DNA of 64,000 nucleotides from Parahalioglobus pacificus (GCF_014652275.1 NZ_BMYM01000002.1:744001-808000), one strand, 5' to 3'. Positions 17,322 through 26,924 are shown, numbered from the stretch's first letter. Notes: generated by a model from the sequence alone, not told the origin. Numbers and translations: made by a program.

Positions 17322-17452
17322 GAGAGGACCCTCTTTACGTTAGTATCAGTACGTAGCGGTCTCGCTTTTTGGTTCAGCCAGGTCCCATTCAATCAAAGAC
17401 ACCGATGCGGGCTTTGCCGCGTATCAAGTAAATTACCAAAGAGAAATTGACT

Positions 17453-17830
17453 GTGAGCAATGATGCTAAAAATGTTCTCGGCGAGCCTTTGCAGGCCTGC
17501 TGCTTCTCCCCAAGAACGGGTTTCTACCGTGATGGTTATTGCCGCACGGAAGCGCGCGATGCCGGGAGACATGTGGTGTGTGCCGAGGTCACAGAGAGTT
17601 TTTTGGCGTTCAGCAAGGCCAGAGGGAATGACCTCACCACACCTCGCCCCGAATTCGACTTTCCTGGCTTGGTCCCTGGCGATCGCTGGTGTCTGTGCGC
17701 CAGCCGTTGGAAGGAAGCTTACGATGCCGGTGTGGCGCCGCGGGTGATTCTGGCTGCCTGCGATGCTGCGGCGCTCACGGTGGTGTCGCTGGATGCGCTC
17801 AGATCACATGCGGCGGCCGCCTCGCACTGA
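17453..17830 (+). CDS. DUF2237 family protein
   Basis: 125-residue cytoplasmic protein with the hallmark pattern of DUF2237: KNVLGEPLQACC near the N-terminus, GFYRDGYCRT, GRHVVCAEVT, FLxFSKxxGNDL, FPGLVPGDRWCLCASRWKEA, and a C-terminal LAACDAAAL. Conserved cysteines suggest metal binding but function is unknown. A TTG at 17447 and a GTG at 17453 are the possible starts; AAAGAGA upstream fits the GTG better. Confidence 0.85.
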   Translation: MSNDAKNVLGEPLQACCFSPRTGFYRDGYCRTEARDAGRHVVCAEVTESFLAFSKARGNDLTTPRPEFDFPGLVPGDRWCLCASRWKEAYDAGVAPRVILAACDAAALTVVSLDALRSHAAAASH

Positions 17831-17952
17831 GGTCGAAGCGGGGTTTTGGTTTTAACCGCTGAACCACGTCGCGATTGATCTGGCCCCGATCAAACGGGCC
17901 GCCTCGTCTGCGCTAGTCTCTTCTCATCACTCCCTACAGATGAGACGCGATA

Positions 17953-18480
17953 ATGACGACTAAGAGTGCGCTTGAGCAGGAGATTCTTAGCACCTACGAG
18001 CGCTATGTGACTGTGCGTGATGCCATAGACGTTGGTGAAGACGATTGGCCATCATTGGCTGACTTCTATGTCGAAGACGCCGTGTATATCGACCCTGCCT
18101 GGGGCCGGCAAGAGGGGCGCGAGGCTATCCGTCAGTTCCTTGTGGACTCCATGGCAGGGCTTACCGGCCACGGCTGGTCCTCGCCTGAGCGCTGGACCAT
18201 GGTCGATGGGCATCGATTGATTAGCCAGTGGGATCAAGTTTTGGGTAAGAAGCCCGAGGGAGGGCAGTGGATAGTCCCGGGAATTTCTATCCTCTATTAC
18301 GCAGGTGACGGCTTGTTTTGCTACAGCCACGACATGTTGAACATGCGCTCTGTGGGCGAGGTGTTGAAAGCTATGGCCTGGCAGCCGCCGGCTGTCTTCA
18401 ATATGCCGCCCAAAGCGCCCGATTGGAACACAGCGCTGCCAGAGGCCTACGCGCACCTGTCCAGCGGGACGGGTGCCTGA
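17953..18480 (+). CDS. NTF2/SnoaL-like protein
   Basis: 175-residue protein of the nuclear-transport-factor-2 fold: N-terminal helices, then ADFYVEDAVYIDPAWGRQEG and a cone-like series of strands ending with FCYSHDMLNM. Family members include ketosteroid isomerase-like enzymes and polyketide cyclases. The stop overlaps the start of the next gene by 1 bp (TGATG), so it is translated with the dehydrogenase-like protein and probably acts on the same small molecule. Substrate unknown. Confidence 0.8.
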   Translation: MTTKSALEQEILSTYERYVTVRDAIDVGEDDWPSLADFYVEDAVYIDPAWGRQEGREAIRQFLVDSMAGLTGHGWSSPERWTMVDGHRLISQWDQVLGKKPEGGQWIVPGISILYYAGDGLFCYSHDMLNMRSVGEVLKAMAWQPPAVFNMPPKAPDWNTALPEAYAHLSSGTGA

Positions 18481-19544
18481 TGCCTTATCGCGTTATTCAG
18501 TGGGCAACCGGTGGCGTTGGCCGCGCGGCTATGCAAGCGGTCATGGCTCATCCTGAACTGGAGCTGGTGGGCTGTTGGGTCAGCAGTGACGCCAAGGCTG
18601 GCAAGGATGTCGGCGAACTCGTCGGCGAATCCGATATTGGCGTGATAGCGACGCAAGATGCAGACGCGCTAGTTGCCATGGACGCAGACTGCGTTCTGTA
18701 CAGCCCGGTCATGGCCGACCCCGATCTGGTGTGTCGGCTGCTGGCCAGTGGTAAAAACGTGGTGACACCGCTCGGCTGGTTTTATCCTGGCTCTCGCGAC
18801 GTCCGCGTTATTCAGGCCGCCTGCGAGCGGGGCGGCAGCACCCTGCATGGTACGGGCATTCATCCTGGCGGTATCACGGAACGGTTCCCTCTGATGGTAT
18901 CGGCGCTGTCCGCCGGCATTACCCATGTGCGAGCTGAAGAGTTTTCAGATATCCGTACTTACGGAGCGCCTGCTGTTATCAGTGACATCATGTTGTTCGG
19001 GAAGACGCCAGAGGAAGCGGCGGCCAGTCCCATGGTGCAGTTTTTGGGCGATGGTTTCGGACAATCTATGGAAATGGTTGCTGCCGAGCTGGGCTTTGAT
19101 ATCGACCCCCAGATGAATGCCACCCATGAAGTGGCCGTGGCAACGCAGCCTGTCGATACGCCCATTGGTGTGATCGAGCCGGGACTGGTGGCGGCGCAAA
19201 GATTCACCTGGCAGCGTACCGTGCGTGGTGAGCCCGTTATTACCGTGCGTGTGAACTGGTTTATGGGTGAGTCTGGATTTGATCCGGGCTGGAGCTTCGG
19301 AGCAGAAGGCGAGCGTTTTGAAGTGGAAGTCACCGGTGACCCGGGTTCAAAGGTGGTGTTCCACGGCTGGCACCCGGAGTCGGTGGCCGCGGGGTTGGAA
19401 CGCAACCCAGGTATCGTGGCCACCGCCAATCATGGTGTCAGCGCTATTCCCTATGTGTGCCGGGCGGAGCCGGGCATCAAAACGTATCTGGACTTGCCGT
19501 TAATTGCCGGGCGTGCTGCGCGCGACTTCCAGAAAGGGGTCTAA
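18480..19544 (+). CDS. Dihydrodipicolinate reductase-like NAD(P)-dependent dehydrogenase
   Basis: 354-residue oxidoreductase starting MPYRVIQWATGGVGRAAMQA; the TGGVGR motif is the nucleotide-binding loop of the DapB-like fold also used by 2,4-diaminopentanoate dehydrogenase-like proteins. LHGTGIHPGGITERFP near residue 122 is typical of the mycobacterial/proteobacterial group annotated as dihydrodipicolinate reductase-like. It is much longer than DapB (about 270) and lacks DapB's usual context. ATG at 18480 is chosen because it overlaps the upstream TGA; the frame is open further upstream but that part belongs to the NTF2-like gene. The natural substrate is unknown. Confidence 0.82.
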   Translation: MPYRVIQWATGGVGRAAMQAVMAHPELELVGCWVSSDAKAGKDVGELVGESDIGVIATQDADALVAMDADCVLYSPVMADPDLVCRLLASGKNVVTPLGWFYPGSRDVRVIQAACERGGSTLHGTGIHPGGITERFPLMVSALSAGITHVRAEEFSDIRTYGAPAVISDIMLFGKTPEEAAASPMVQFLGDGFGQSMEMVAAELGFDIDPQMNATHEVAVATQPVDTPIGVIEPGLVAAQRFTWQRTVRGEPVITVRVNWFMGESGFDPGWSFGAEGERFEVEVTGDPGSKVVFHGWHPESVAAGLERNPGIVATANHGVSAIPYVCRAEPGIKTYLDLPLIAGRAARDFQKGV

Positions 19545-19556
19545 CCCGCTCCGTAC

Positions 19557-20159
19557 TTAGTAGGGAGGGAAATCCGCCATAATCCGCGCAGCGGCTTCGT
19601 TGTACTTACCCTGATCCGACTCGTGCTGACCTTTCAGCTTGGATTGTGTCACGCTGCGCCACACGGACTTGTCCAACGTGGGGTCAATCATATCAACGAT
19701 AAATGTGCCCTGTGTGTAGTTTTGCACCGACACTTCCGTTTGTGTGCCCATGCAGCTCCAGCAGTTGTAGCGGGAATAGCGGTTATACGGGCCGTAGTAG
19801 GGGCCGTAGGCGCCATAGGTGGGTGTTTGGTAAGTGCGTACATCAGTTTTGTCGCGAGCATCCAAGTGCCAGCTCATGAGAATGTCTGCTTCGCTGGGAT
19901 CACTTACGTAGGTGAGTGTTTTTACCTCGAGCGCAGTTTTCAGCGCATCATCAATACGCTCTTTCTGGAAGTCACTCAGTGTGAGTGGGTTGTCACCCGT
20001 AACGTCACCGGACTCATCATAAAATGAAAATGTACGAACCTTGCTGAAATCGTAGTCCGACTTGTAGTCCACATCGGGCTTGGGGGTGCTGGCACAGGCC
20101 GCCAGTGCGAGTAGGCCAAAGGCAACGGCTGCGCGGTGGATCAGTGTTTTTATGCTCAT
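19557..20159 (-). CDS. DUF4136 lipoprotein
   Basis: 200-residue lipoprotein with lipobox ALAAC (Cys22). The mature part has the DUF4136 pattern: DYKSDYDFSKVRTFSFYDE, then SEADILMSWHLDARDK, a Tyr/Gly/Pro-rich central linker, and YTQGTFIVDMIDPTLDKSVW followed by a C-terminal helix. Expected in the outer membrane inner leaflet; function unknown. It is followed on the same strand region by two other envelope lipoproteins upstream (phospholipase D-like and DUF3080). Confidence 0.88.
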   Translation of the reverse strand: MSIKTLIHRAAVAFGLLALAACASTPKPDVDYKSDYDFSKVRTFSFYDESGDVTGDNPLTLSDFQKERIDDALKTALEVKTLTYVSDPSEADILMSWHLDARDKTDVRTYQTPTYGAYGPYYGPYNRYSRYNCWSCMGTQTEVSVQNYTQGTFIVDMIDPTLDKSVWRSVTQSKLKGQHESDQGKYNEAAARIMADFPPY

Positions 20160-20218
20160 TGTCGGTCTCCAGCCCGTGGTTGCTGCCGAGTCTAACAGAA
20201 TTTTTTCGGAGGCTCGGC

Positions 20219-21787
20219 CTAAAGCTGACTGCGGATGGGCAGCAGTCGAGTGAGCTTGGCGGCTGCGCGACGCCCCCAGGAAGACTCTGGCTCTTTGTCA
20301 TGGATTCGCCACTCGCCGCCTTCCATGCTGCGCCAATTTATATCGCCACGCTCGTTGAGGAAGGGCTGATAACCGCGCTCCGCTGAGGTCGTTTCCACCA
20401 AGCCTGTGATTTGGCCGGCGATCTTGGGTGCATCCATCAGTATACCGAGCTCGGTATTTATGCCGGACGAGCGCGGGTCCCAGTTAAAAGAGCCCATAAA
20501 AACGTATCGCTTATCCACCACGAAGGCTTTGGTGTGAAGGCTGGACTTAGCCTTTTCAGTTCCGGCCTCCACCGTACCCGAAAAGCCTTGATCGCCGCGC
20601 ATTTCAAAGAGTCGCACCCCGTGCCTTAGCAAAGGTTTACGCGCGGGTGCGTAGCCGCCATACACCCAGATGTGATCAATGGCAGCCAGGCCATTTGTTA
20701 CGACATCAATTTGCACCCCGGTGTCGGCCATCCCTTGCAGTGACTTGATGCCTGCCGCGCGAGGCACGAAATACGGTGAAATGACTAAGAGCTTCTGATT
20801 AGCCGATCTCGCCGCCTCGCCCAGCGGCGTGACAATAGCCTCATTACCCGACACTTTTCCGAACACTTTGTCAGGTGAGTCAAACACGAGGCGATAGGGC
20901 GCGACCTCGAATCGTGATGCACTGGTGGCCAGGTACTCTGAATAGGCACTGCTAAGCGCCTTGCCATACACTGAGTTGTTTACACGCTCCACCGCGTCTT
21001 CCAGTTTGGCCACTGCCGCCGCTAGTCGCTCTCCCTGGTCAGGCTGCTGCTCACTCAATTGCTCATAGGGCACAGCACGCTCATGCGCCCAGAATGCGTC
21101 GAACATAGCAGATGTGTCCTGAACGACAGGGCCGATTGCGAGGGTATCCAAGTCACCAAAGTTGTATTCCATATTGGCGGCGAAATACTCCCGCGCAATG
21201 TTGCGTCCGCCGACAATGGTTACCTGGTTGTCTGCCGTTAAACTCTTGTTGTGCATGCGACGATTGAGCCTTGCGAAATCCCATGCGTCGGCGCCCCTGA
21301 ATCGCCGATTTGCGAAAGGGTTGAACAATCGCAATTCCAAATTGGGATGGCTGGCTAACCCCGCGAGCAATTCTTCCATGTTGCGTGTGCTGATGTCGTC
21401 GATTAGCAGGCGGACGCGCACACCTCGATCAGCAGCCTTCAGCAGGTAAGCCAAGAAGACCCTGCCGATGATATCGTTGTTGATAAGGTAGTACTGCACA
21501 TCGAGGCTGCGCTGGGCGGCGTCAGCCACCAAAAGCCGAACTGCCAAAGCATCGATAGCGTCCGACAACAAATGAAAGCCCGAGTGACCTTCTGGATATC
21601 CGTGGCTGTAGGCTAGGGACTCACCCAACTGCGTAGTGTCTGTGTCGGTCAATGCATGGGACTGCGATTTTGGCGCTGTGAAATCGATACTGGCGCAGGC
21701 ATTTAATGTCAGTACCAAGCCGAGCGCTAAACAGTGTGCAAAAGGCGTGGTCTCAAATACGCGCTTACGGTCGATCGAGCAAAGCAT
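20219..21787 (-). CDS. Phospholipase D family lipoprotein (cardiolipin synthase-like)
   Basis: 522-residue protein with an N-terminal signal and lipobox LNAC (Cys31). Two HKD motifs are intact: HNKSLTADNQ (with GGRN downstream) and HTKAFVVDKR (followed by GSFNWDPRS), which together form the PLD active site. This two-HKD, exported layout resembles ClsC-type cardiolipin synthases and related periplasmic phospholipase D proteins. It likely transfers phosphatidyl groups on the periplasmic side. Length and motif spacing are normal. Confidence 0.88.
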   Translation of the reverse strand: MLCSIDRKRVFETTPFAHCLALGLVLTLNACASIDFTAPKSQSHALTDTDTTQLGESLAYSHGYPEGHSGFHLLSDAIDALAVRLLVADAAQRSLDVQYYLINNDIIGRVFLAYLLKAADRGVRVRLLIDDISTRNMEELLAGLASHPNLELRLFNPFANRRFRGADAWDFARLNRRMHNKSLTADNQVTIVGGRNIAREYFAANMEYNFGDLDTLAIGPVVQDTSAMFDAFWAHERAVPYEQLSEQQPDQGERLAAAVAKLEDAVERVNNSVYGKALSSAYSEYLATSASRFEVAPYRLVFDSPDKVFGKVSGNEAIVTPLGEAARSANQKLLVISPYFVPRAAGIKSLQGMADTGVQIDVVTNGLAAIDHIWVYGGYAPARKPLLRHGVRLFEMRGDQGFSGTVEAGTEKAKSSLHTKAFVVDKRYVFMGSFNWDPRSSGINTELGILMDAPKIAGQITGLVETTSAERGYQPFLNERGDINWRSMEGGEWRIHDKEPESSWGRRAAAKLTRLLPIRSQL

Positions 21788-21833
21788 AGACGTCTTTGTT
21801 ATTTTTCGGGATTCACCTCGATATAGTAAACGC

Positions 21834-22916
21834 TTACCGTGTTACCCGCGAAACCCCGCCACACGGCTCAAGAAATTTCTTGAGCGTCTCGACATGTCGT
21901 TTCGGTGCATCGCTGGCTACTGCAATCCGCTCATCACGTGACGCTCGCCAATCGCGGTAGCGGTCTGGTGTAGCATTCGCAAGCGAGGTCTCTAGCTCTG
22001 TGACTGGCGCAAGCAGGTCGTGCTTACGCCGCCCGATGGCCGCTGACCAGGGTTGAACGCCGCCCACAAAAAATTTCTCGATGACCGTTTTCAACACTCG
22101 CGCGGTAGGATCGCCCGGCCCGAATGCGCACAGCGGCTGCTCCACCCTGCGAGCTTCCAAAGCGGTATTGGCCGCTTCAAGCCCCTGCTGCTGCAACACC
22201 AATGCGCGGATTAACTCCCCACCGTCACCCCGCGCAATCTCGCTAAGTTCCAGCTCAAAGGCCGTGTTGTTCGCACGATAGTCCCCGGCCAACCAGCGCT
22301 CCGTCATGGCGTTGATGGCCTCCAGTGCGGTGATCACCTGGCTGCTGGTTTGCGCCGGGTAGTTCGGTGTCAGAGCTCCCGGGCGCCAGAACTTGCGGAA
22401 CTCCTCGCCGCCCAGCGTGGCATTAAAAATCAGTGCAGGTAGCTGCTCACGCTTCTGCGCCCAGGCGCTTTCCAAGGTATTGGCGAGTTCGTCTTCACCC
22501 TCGGCGCGCTGAGCTTCAATGCAAGCGGGGGCCAATCGTAGGTACTCAAGCTCCAGCAGCAGGCGCTGTGAGGGCGGCGCGTTCTTCCCTAGGCTGCTGT
22601 TGCGTTTGCCGATGGTGACCTGTACCGCGCAACCGGATAGCGCCAGAAAGTCCAGTGCGTCCAGCTCTGAGCCCTCAATGCGTAACCGCATATCGCGAGC
22701 CGGGGGTAGTCTGGGCCAATCTGCTTTAGCCGCTGTTGCTATCTCGATATCCAGCGTGTTGCCCAGCCGCGCGTGGTAGTCGGTCATCGCAGCATCTGCG
22801 CCATCCTCAGAGCAACCTGCGAGAACGCCAAGCACCACCGCAAAAAGCGCGGCCAATAGCAACCACGGGTGTGGCGCAACTCGTTGATCGGGCGGTGTTG
22901 AAGGCGACAAATTCAT
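21834..22916 (-). CDS. DUF3080 lipoprotein
   Basis: 360-residue lipoprotein: after a cytoplasmic N-terminus of about 17 residues there is a hydrophobic segment and lipobox LAGC (Cys35). The mature part (YHARLGNTLDIE, PSQRLLLELEYLRLAPACI, FRKFWRPG) matches DUF3080, which is found in marine gammaproteobacteria. It is mostly helical. Function unknown. It is upstream of and on the same strand as the phospholipase D-like gene, with 46 bp between them, so they may be co-transcribed. Confidence 0.85.
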   Translation of the reverse strand: MNLSPSTPPDQRVAPHPWLLLAALFAVVLGVLAGCSEDGADAAMTDYHARLGNTLDIEIATAAKADWPRLPPARDMRLRIEGSELDALDFLALSGCAVQVTIGKRNSSLGKNAPPSQRLLLELEYLRLAPACIEAQRAEGEDELANTLESAWAQKREQLPALIFNATLGGEEFRKFWRPGALTPNYPAQTSSQVITALEAINAMTERWLAGDYRANNTAFELELSEIARGDGGELIRALVLQQQGLEAANTALEARRVEQPLCAFGPGDPTARVLKTVIEKFFVGGVQPWSAAIGRRKHDLLAPVTELETSLANATPDRYRDWRASRDERIAVASDAPKRHVETLKKFLEPCGGVSRVTR

Positions 22917-22998
22917 GGTGCTGTTATAGCCTATTGTACGAACTGAATGGGCATCAGTGTGTGCAGAAAGGCGCGTTGTTAACCGCTAAAGAGTGAGA

Positions 22999-23751
22999 AT
23001 GGTCATGAAACGATTGCTGATGGTTTTTGGATTGCTTGCATCGCTTGCGCAACCTGTACAGGCACAGGACGCCCAGCAGATTATCCGCCAGGCGATGGAC
23101 CACTACCGCGGGGTCACGTCTTACTCAGAGATGACCATGACTATCCAGCGCGCAGACTGGACCCGCAGTATGACCATGCAGGCCTGGACCCAGGGCGATG
23201 ATGAAACGCTGGTGCGTGTTGTAGAGCCGCGCAAGGATGCCGGAAACGGCACGCTCACACTGGACGGCAACATGTGGACCTACACGCCCAAGATCAATCG
23301 TGTGATTCGTATTCCCTCGTCCATGATGGGGCAGAACTGGATGGGCAGTGATTTCTCCAACAAGGACATCAGCAAGAATACCGATGTGATCGACCAGTAC
23401 GATCACAGCTTGTTAGAGACACGCGAGCAGGATGGTCACACCGTTTATGTAATTGAGTCGGTTCCCCATGAGGAGGCTGCAGTCGTTTGGGGTAAGGAAG
23501 TGTTCACTGTGCGTGACGACTGGGTATTGCTGGAGCAGCAGTTCTGGGATCAGGACAATCAGTTGGTAAAAACCCTGCGCGCCCGTGAGATACAGATGAT
23601 GTCTGGCCGAGCCGTAGCCACAGTGATGCGCATGGCTCGTGAAGAAAAGCCGGGGGAGTGGACTGAGCTAACTACCGCCGAGGTGGAGTTTGATATCGAT
23701 CTCCCGGGCAATCTTTTCACCCTGTCGAACCTGCGTAATCCGCGCCAGTGA
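22999..23751 (+). CDS. Outer membrane lipoprotein-sorting (LolA-like) periplasmic protein
   Basis: About 250 residues, with signal peptide ending QPVQAQ. The mature part (QIIRQAMDHYRGVTSYSEMT, then VVEPRKDAGNGTL, MWTYTPKINRVIRIP, and SDFSNKDISK) matches the LolA-like family annotated as outer membrane lipoprotein-sorting protein, an open half-barrel that carries lipids or lipoproteins. It is distinct from housekeeping LolA in the longer C-terminal part. Starts at 22993 (GTG), 22999 and 23005 (ATG) are possible; AAAGAG favours 22999. Its stop overlaps the permease start by 4 bp (GTGA). First gene of a five-gene export-like module. Confidence 0.85.
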   Translation: MVMKRLLMVFGLLASLAQPVQAQDAQQIIRQAMDHYRGVTSYSEMTMTIQRADWTRSMTMQAWTQGDDETLVRVVEPRKDAGNGTLTLDGNMWTYTPKINRVIRIPSSMMGQNWMGSDFSNKDISKNTDVIDQYDHSLLETREQDGHTVYVIESVPHEEAAVVWGKEVFTVRDDWVLLEQQFWDQDNQLVKTLRAREIQMMSGRAVATVMRMAREEKPGEWTELTTAEVEFDIDLPGNLFTLSNLRNPRQ

Positions 23752-24977
23752 ACGTTGGCTCGCGCCTGGCCTGGCGCAATCTCTGGCGTCACAGCCGCCG
23801 CACCTGGCTCACTGTTGGTGCGATGATCTTTTGCAATGTGCTGCTGGTGTTCATGATCTCCCTGCAATTGGGTTCCTACGGGATGATGATTGATAACTCC
23901 CTGGGCCCCTTCACAGGCCATGCGCAAATTCAGCATAAGGACTACCTGGACGACGGCAAGATGCGCCAGTCCGTGCCCGCAGCTGCGGCGCTGGCACAAC
24001 AAGTGCGCGGCGATATCGGCCTAGAATCGGTGAGCGCGAGGGCCGTTGGTTTTGCATTGGCCTCCAGTGAAGAGCGCTCCTTTGGTGTGCAAATCAGTGG
24101 GGTGCAAGCGGCCTATGAGCCGTTGGTTTCTACACTGCCCGGGTTGGTGGCCCAGGGCCGCTATCTCAGTGAATCAGATAACGATGCCATCGTCATAGGC
24201 CGAGTGTTGGCCACCAATCTTCGCGCCACCCTGGGCGATGAAATCACCTTTCTCGGCAGTGGTCGTGATGGCTCGTTTGCAGCGGGCGTGGCCACTGTGG
24301 TGGGTATAGTCGATTCCGGGATCGACGATCTGGACAGGGCCATGGCGCACGTGCCGCTGGGATGGTTCCAGGAGGTCTTTGCCATGGGCGATCATGGACA
24401 CCAGATTGTTATTCGCTTTGCTGATATCGATGCGGTGACCCCAGGCCTGGCGGCGCTTGCGCCACAGCTGGATCTGGGTGACGAGCTGGTGCTGCTCGAT
24501 TGGGACGCGCTGTTACCCGGGCTGCGGCAGGCCATTACCTCTGATATGGCGTCGGCCTGGATGATGTACGGCGTGCTGGTGTTGCTGGTGGCCTTCAGCG
24601 TGCTGAATACGCAATTGATGTCGGTACTGGAGCGAACCCGCGAGTTTGGCGTGATGTTGGCACTGGGCATGAAGCCATCACGTATTGCTCGCCTGGTGGG
24701 CATGGAAACCTTGATGATGGCCGCTCTGGGCTTGTCGATAGGCGTATTGGGCGGCGCCGCCGTGGTCGCCTATCTGAGCGTTGCCGGCTTCCACTTTCCT
24801 GGGATGGAGGAAATGGCTTCCCAGTTCAATCTGCCCGATCGCATTTACCCTGAGGTCAGCGCGTTGGGCTTATTGTGGGGTCCGCTCACAGTGTTTGTTA
24901 TGTCGGTCTTTGCCGCCCTGTATCCGGCATTGAGAATTTTCCGGCTGCGTCCGGTGCCCGCCATGAGGGCTGTGTAA
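23748..24977 (+). CDS. ABC transporter permease, FtsX/LolCE-like
   Basis: 409-residue permease with the FtsX/MacB topology: one N-terminal helix (about residues 20-45), a large periplasmic domain (about 45-270), then three C-terminal helices with the coupling region NTQLMSVLERTREFGVMLALGMKP (about 290-315). It starts SRLAWRNLWRHSRRTWLT, typical of this permease group. GTG start overlaps the LolA-like gene; the TAA overlaps the next ATG by 1 bp. It likely forms a heterodimer with the downstream permease. Confidence 0.9.
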   Translation: MNVGSRLAWRNLWRHSRRTWLTVGAMIFCNVLLVFMISLQLGSYGMMIDNSLGPFTGHAQIQHKDYLDDGKMRQSVPAAAALAQQVRGDIGLESVSARAVGFALASSEERSFGVQISGVQAAYEPLVSTLPGLVAQGRYLSESDNDAIVIGRVLATNLRATLGDEITFLGSGRDGSFAAGVATVVGIVDSGIDDLDRAMAHVPLGWFQEVFAMGDHGHQIVIRFADIDAVTPGLAALAPQLDLGDELVLLDWDALLPGLRQAITSDMASAWMMYGVLVLLVAFSVLNTQLMSVLERTREFGVMLALGMKPSRIARLVGMETLMMAALGLSIGVLGGAAVVAYLSVAGFHFPGMEEMASQFNLPDRIYPEVSALGLLWGPLTVFVMSVFAALYPALRIFRLRPVPAMRAV

Positions 24978-26209
24978 TGCGCCTGCCACTGGCAACTCTT
25001 TTGCGACTGGCTTGGCGCAATTTATGGCGAAATTACCGCCGCACCCTGATTATGCTGCTGGCCATTGCTGTAGGTGTCTGGGCGATGATCGCCATGAGCG
25101 CTTTCTTGCGCGGGATGACTGACCAAATGGTGCGCAGCGGGCTTAACACCCTGCCGGGCGAAGTGCAGATCCACCAGAGCAATTACCGCGCCGATCCCAG
25201 TGTGGTGAACAGCATGCCGCCCCCTGATGGCGACTTGCTGGACGCGCTGAACCAGCCTCCGATCACTGCATGGACCTCGCGTGTGCGTGTGCCGGCGATG
25301 GTGTCCTCCGAGTACGACAGTCGTGGCGTTATATTGCTGGGCGTTGACCCTGAAGGTGAGACGGCCATTGGCGCGCTGCCCGACACGATTGTCGAGGGAC
25401 GCTTCCTTAGCGACGCAGACGACCGCGGTGTCGTACTGGGCCAGCGCCTGGTTGAGCGCCTTGATACGGCGATGGGTAAGCGTGTGGTGCTGATGTCGCA
25501 GGATCCCGACAACAATGTTGCCGACCGCGGCGCGCGCGTTGTCGGCATCTACCGTGCGAGATTGCGCAGCACTGAAGACACCCTCGTCTATGCGGCGCGA
25601 AACCCAACCCAGTCCATGTTGAAGCTAGGGAGCGCGGTCTCTGAAGTGGCCGTGATCGGTGGCGACTACCGCCACTCTGAGTCGCTGGTGCCGCCATTGG
25701 CCGCAGCTGTGACGAACATGCAGTTAGTGCAGAGCTGGCAGCAACTTGATCCCTACCTGGGATCGATGCTGAAAGTGCAAGACGGATTCACGCTGATCTT
25801 TATGGTGGTGATCTTCCTGGCGCTGTCTTTTGGTCTGGTGAACACATTAGTGATGGCGGTGTTTGAGCGCATGCGTGAAATCGGACTGATGCAGGCTCTG
25901 GGCATGCGCCCGGGGCTTATTTTGCTGCAGGTGCTGATCGAAAGTGTGTTGCTGTTATCGCTGGGGCTGATCGTGGGCAACGTCGCCGCCTGGCTAACCA
26001 TAAAGCCGCTGGAGTCGGGTATCGATATCTCTGCCGTCGCTGATGGTATGGAAATGATGGCCATGGGCACCACGCTGTACCCGGCGCTGGATGGGCGCGA
26101 CATGCTCACGTCCACGGCGATTGTGGTTGGCTTGGGCATTCTCGCCAGCCTGCTACCGGCCTGGCGAGCTGCGCGCCTCGATCCCATTCGCGCGCTGGCC
26201 AAAACCTGA
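24977..26209 (+). CDS. Second ABC transporter permease, FtsX/LolCE-like
   Basis: 410-residue FtsX-type permease, similar in build to its upstream partner: RLAWRNLWRNYRRTLIMLLA at the start, a periplasmic domain, then helices with NTLVMAVFERMREIGLMQALGMRP. Start at 24977 (ATG, TAATG overlap). The frame is open further upstream inside the previous gene but the family start is here. The two permeases form the membrane part of a LolCE- or MacB-like exporter that probably hands cargo to the LolA-like carrier. Confidence 0.9.
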   Translation: MRLPLATLLRLAWRNLWRNYRRTLIMLLAIAVGVWAMIAMSAFLRGMTDQMVRSGLNTLPGEVQIHQSNYRADPSVVNSMPPPDGDLLDALNQPPITAWTSRVRVPAMVSSEYDSRGVILLGVDPEGETAIGALPDTIVEGRFLSDADDRGVVLGQRLVERLDTAMGKRVVLMSQDPDNNVADRGARVVGIYRARLRSTEDTLVYAARNPTQSMLKLGSAVSEVAVIGGDYRHSESLVPPLAAAVTNMQLVQSWQQLDPYLGSMLKVQDGFTLIFMVVIFLALSFGLVNTLVMAVFERMREIGLMQALGMRPGLILLQVLIESVLLLSLGLIVGNVAAWLTIKPLESGIDISAVADGMEMMAMGTTLYPALDGRDMLTSTAIVVGLGILASLLPAWRAARLDPIRALAKT

Positions 26210-26222
26210 GGTGGGAATATAG

Positions 26223-26924
26223 ATGTCATCCATTCGTTGCAATGATCTGTGCAAAACCTTCGAGCAGGGGGGGGAGACCATAGTCGGGCTTGACCATGTC
26301 TCCCTGAGCATCGAAGAAGGTGAGTTTGTGTGCCTGTCTGGCCCCTCGGGTTCCGGTAAAACCACGCTGCTGAATGCCATGGGTGGTCTGGATACTCCCG
26401 ATAGTGGCCGCATACAGGTGGGTGACGCCGTGCTGACAGATCTGTCGCGCGGGCAGCTCGCCGATATGCGACTGCAAAATGTAGGTTTTGTCTTTCAGGC
26501 TTACAACCTGGTGCCCGTACTCTCTGCGCGTGAGAACGTGGAGTTTGTGATGCAGGTGCAGGGCGTTGACGCCCGGCAACGAAGCCAGCGTGTGCAGGAA
26601 GTGTTGGCCGAGGTCGGTTTGGAAGGGCTGGAAAGTCGATTGCCGGCAGAGCTCTCGGGTGGCCAGCAACAGCGCGTTGCCGTGGCTCGAGCCATAGCCA
26701 GTAAGCCCAAACTTGTGCTGGCGGATGAGCCCACCGCCAATCTCGATACACGCAGTGCGGCCCAGCTGATGGGCCTGTTCGTGTCACTGAACCAGCGCGG
26801 AATTACCTTTGTCATTGCTACGCATGACAGCCGTGTCATGGGCTACGCCCGTCGACTGGTGAAACTGCAGGACGGTCGCATGATCAGTGATGAAGCCCAG
26901 GAACCCACCGCGATGGTTGTGTGA
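26223..26924 (+). CDS. ABC transporter ATP-binding protein, LolD/MacB-like
   Basis: 233-residue ATPase with Walker [10 protein letters not shown] (residues 40-48), Q-loop [18 protein letters not shown], signature [15 protein letters not shown] and Walker [13 protein letters not shown], then the H-loop ATHDSRV. This LolD-type set pairs with FtsX-like permeases. It starts 13 bp after the second permease, and the next gene's ATG follows its TGA directly. Confidence 0.95.
   Translation: MSSIRCNDLCKTFEQGGETIVGLDHVSLSIEEGEFVCLSGPSGSGKTTLLNAMGGLDTPDSGRIQVGDAVLTDLSRGQLADMRLQNVGFVFQAYNLVPVLSARENVEFVMQVQGVDARQRSQRVQEVLAEVGLEGLESRLPAELSGGQQQRVAVARAIASKPKLVLADEPTANLDTRSAAQLMGLFVSLNQRGITFVIATHDSRVMGYARRLVKLQDGRMISDEAQEPTAMVV

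Noticed and set aside
17398-17452. TTG at 17447 as the DUF2237 start
   Set aside because: The purine-rich site is too close to it; GTG at 17453 has better spacing.
25753-26787. Antisense reading frame of about 344 codons over the permease/ATPase genes
   Set aside because: It is a shadow of high-GC third positions in the + strand genes; composition is Pro/Arg/Ala rich, with no domain.
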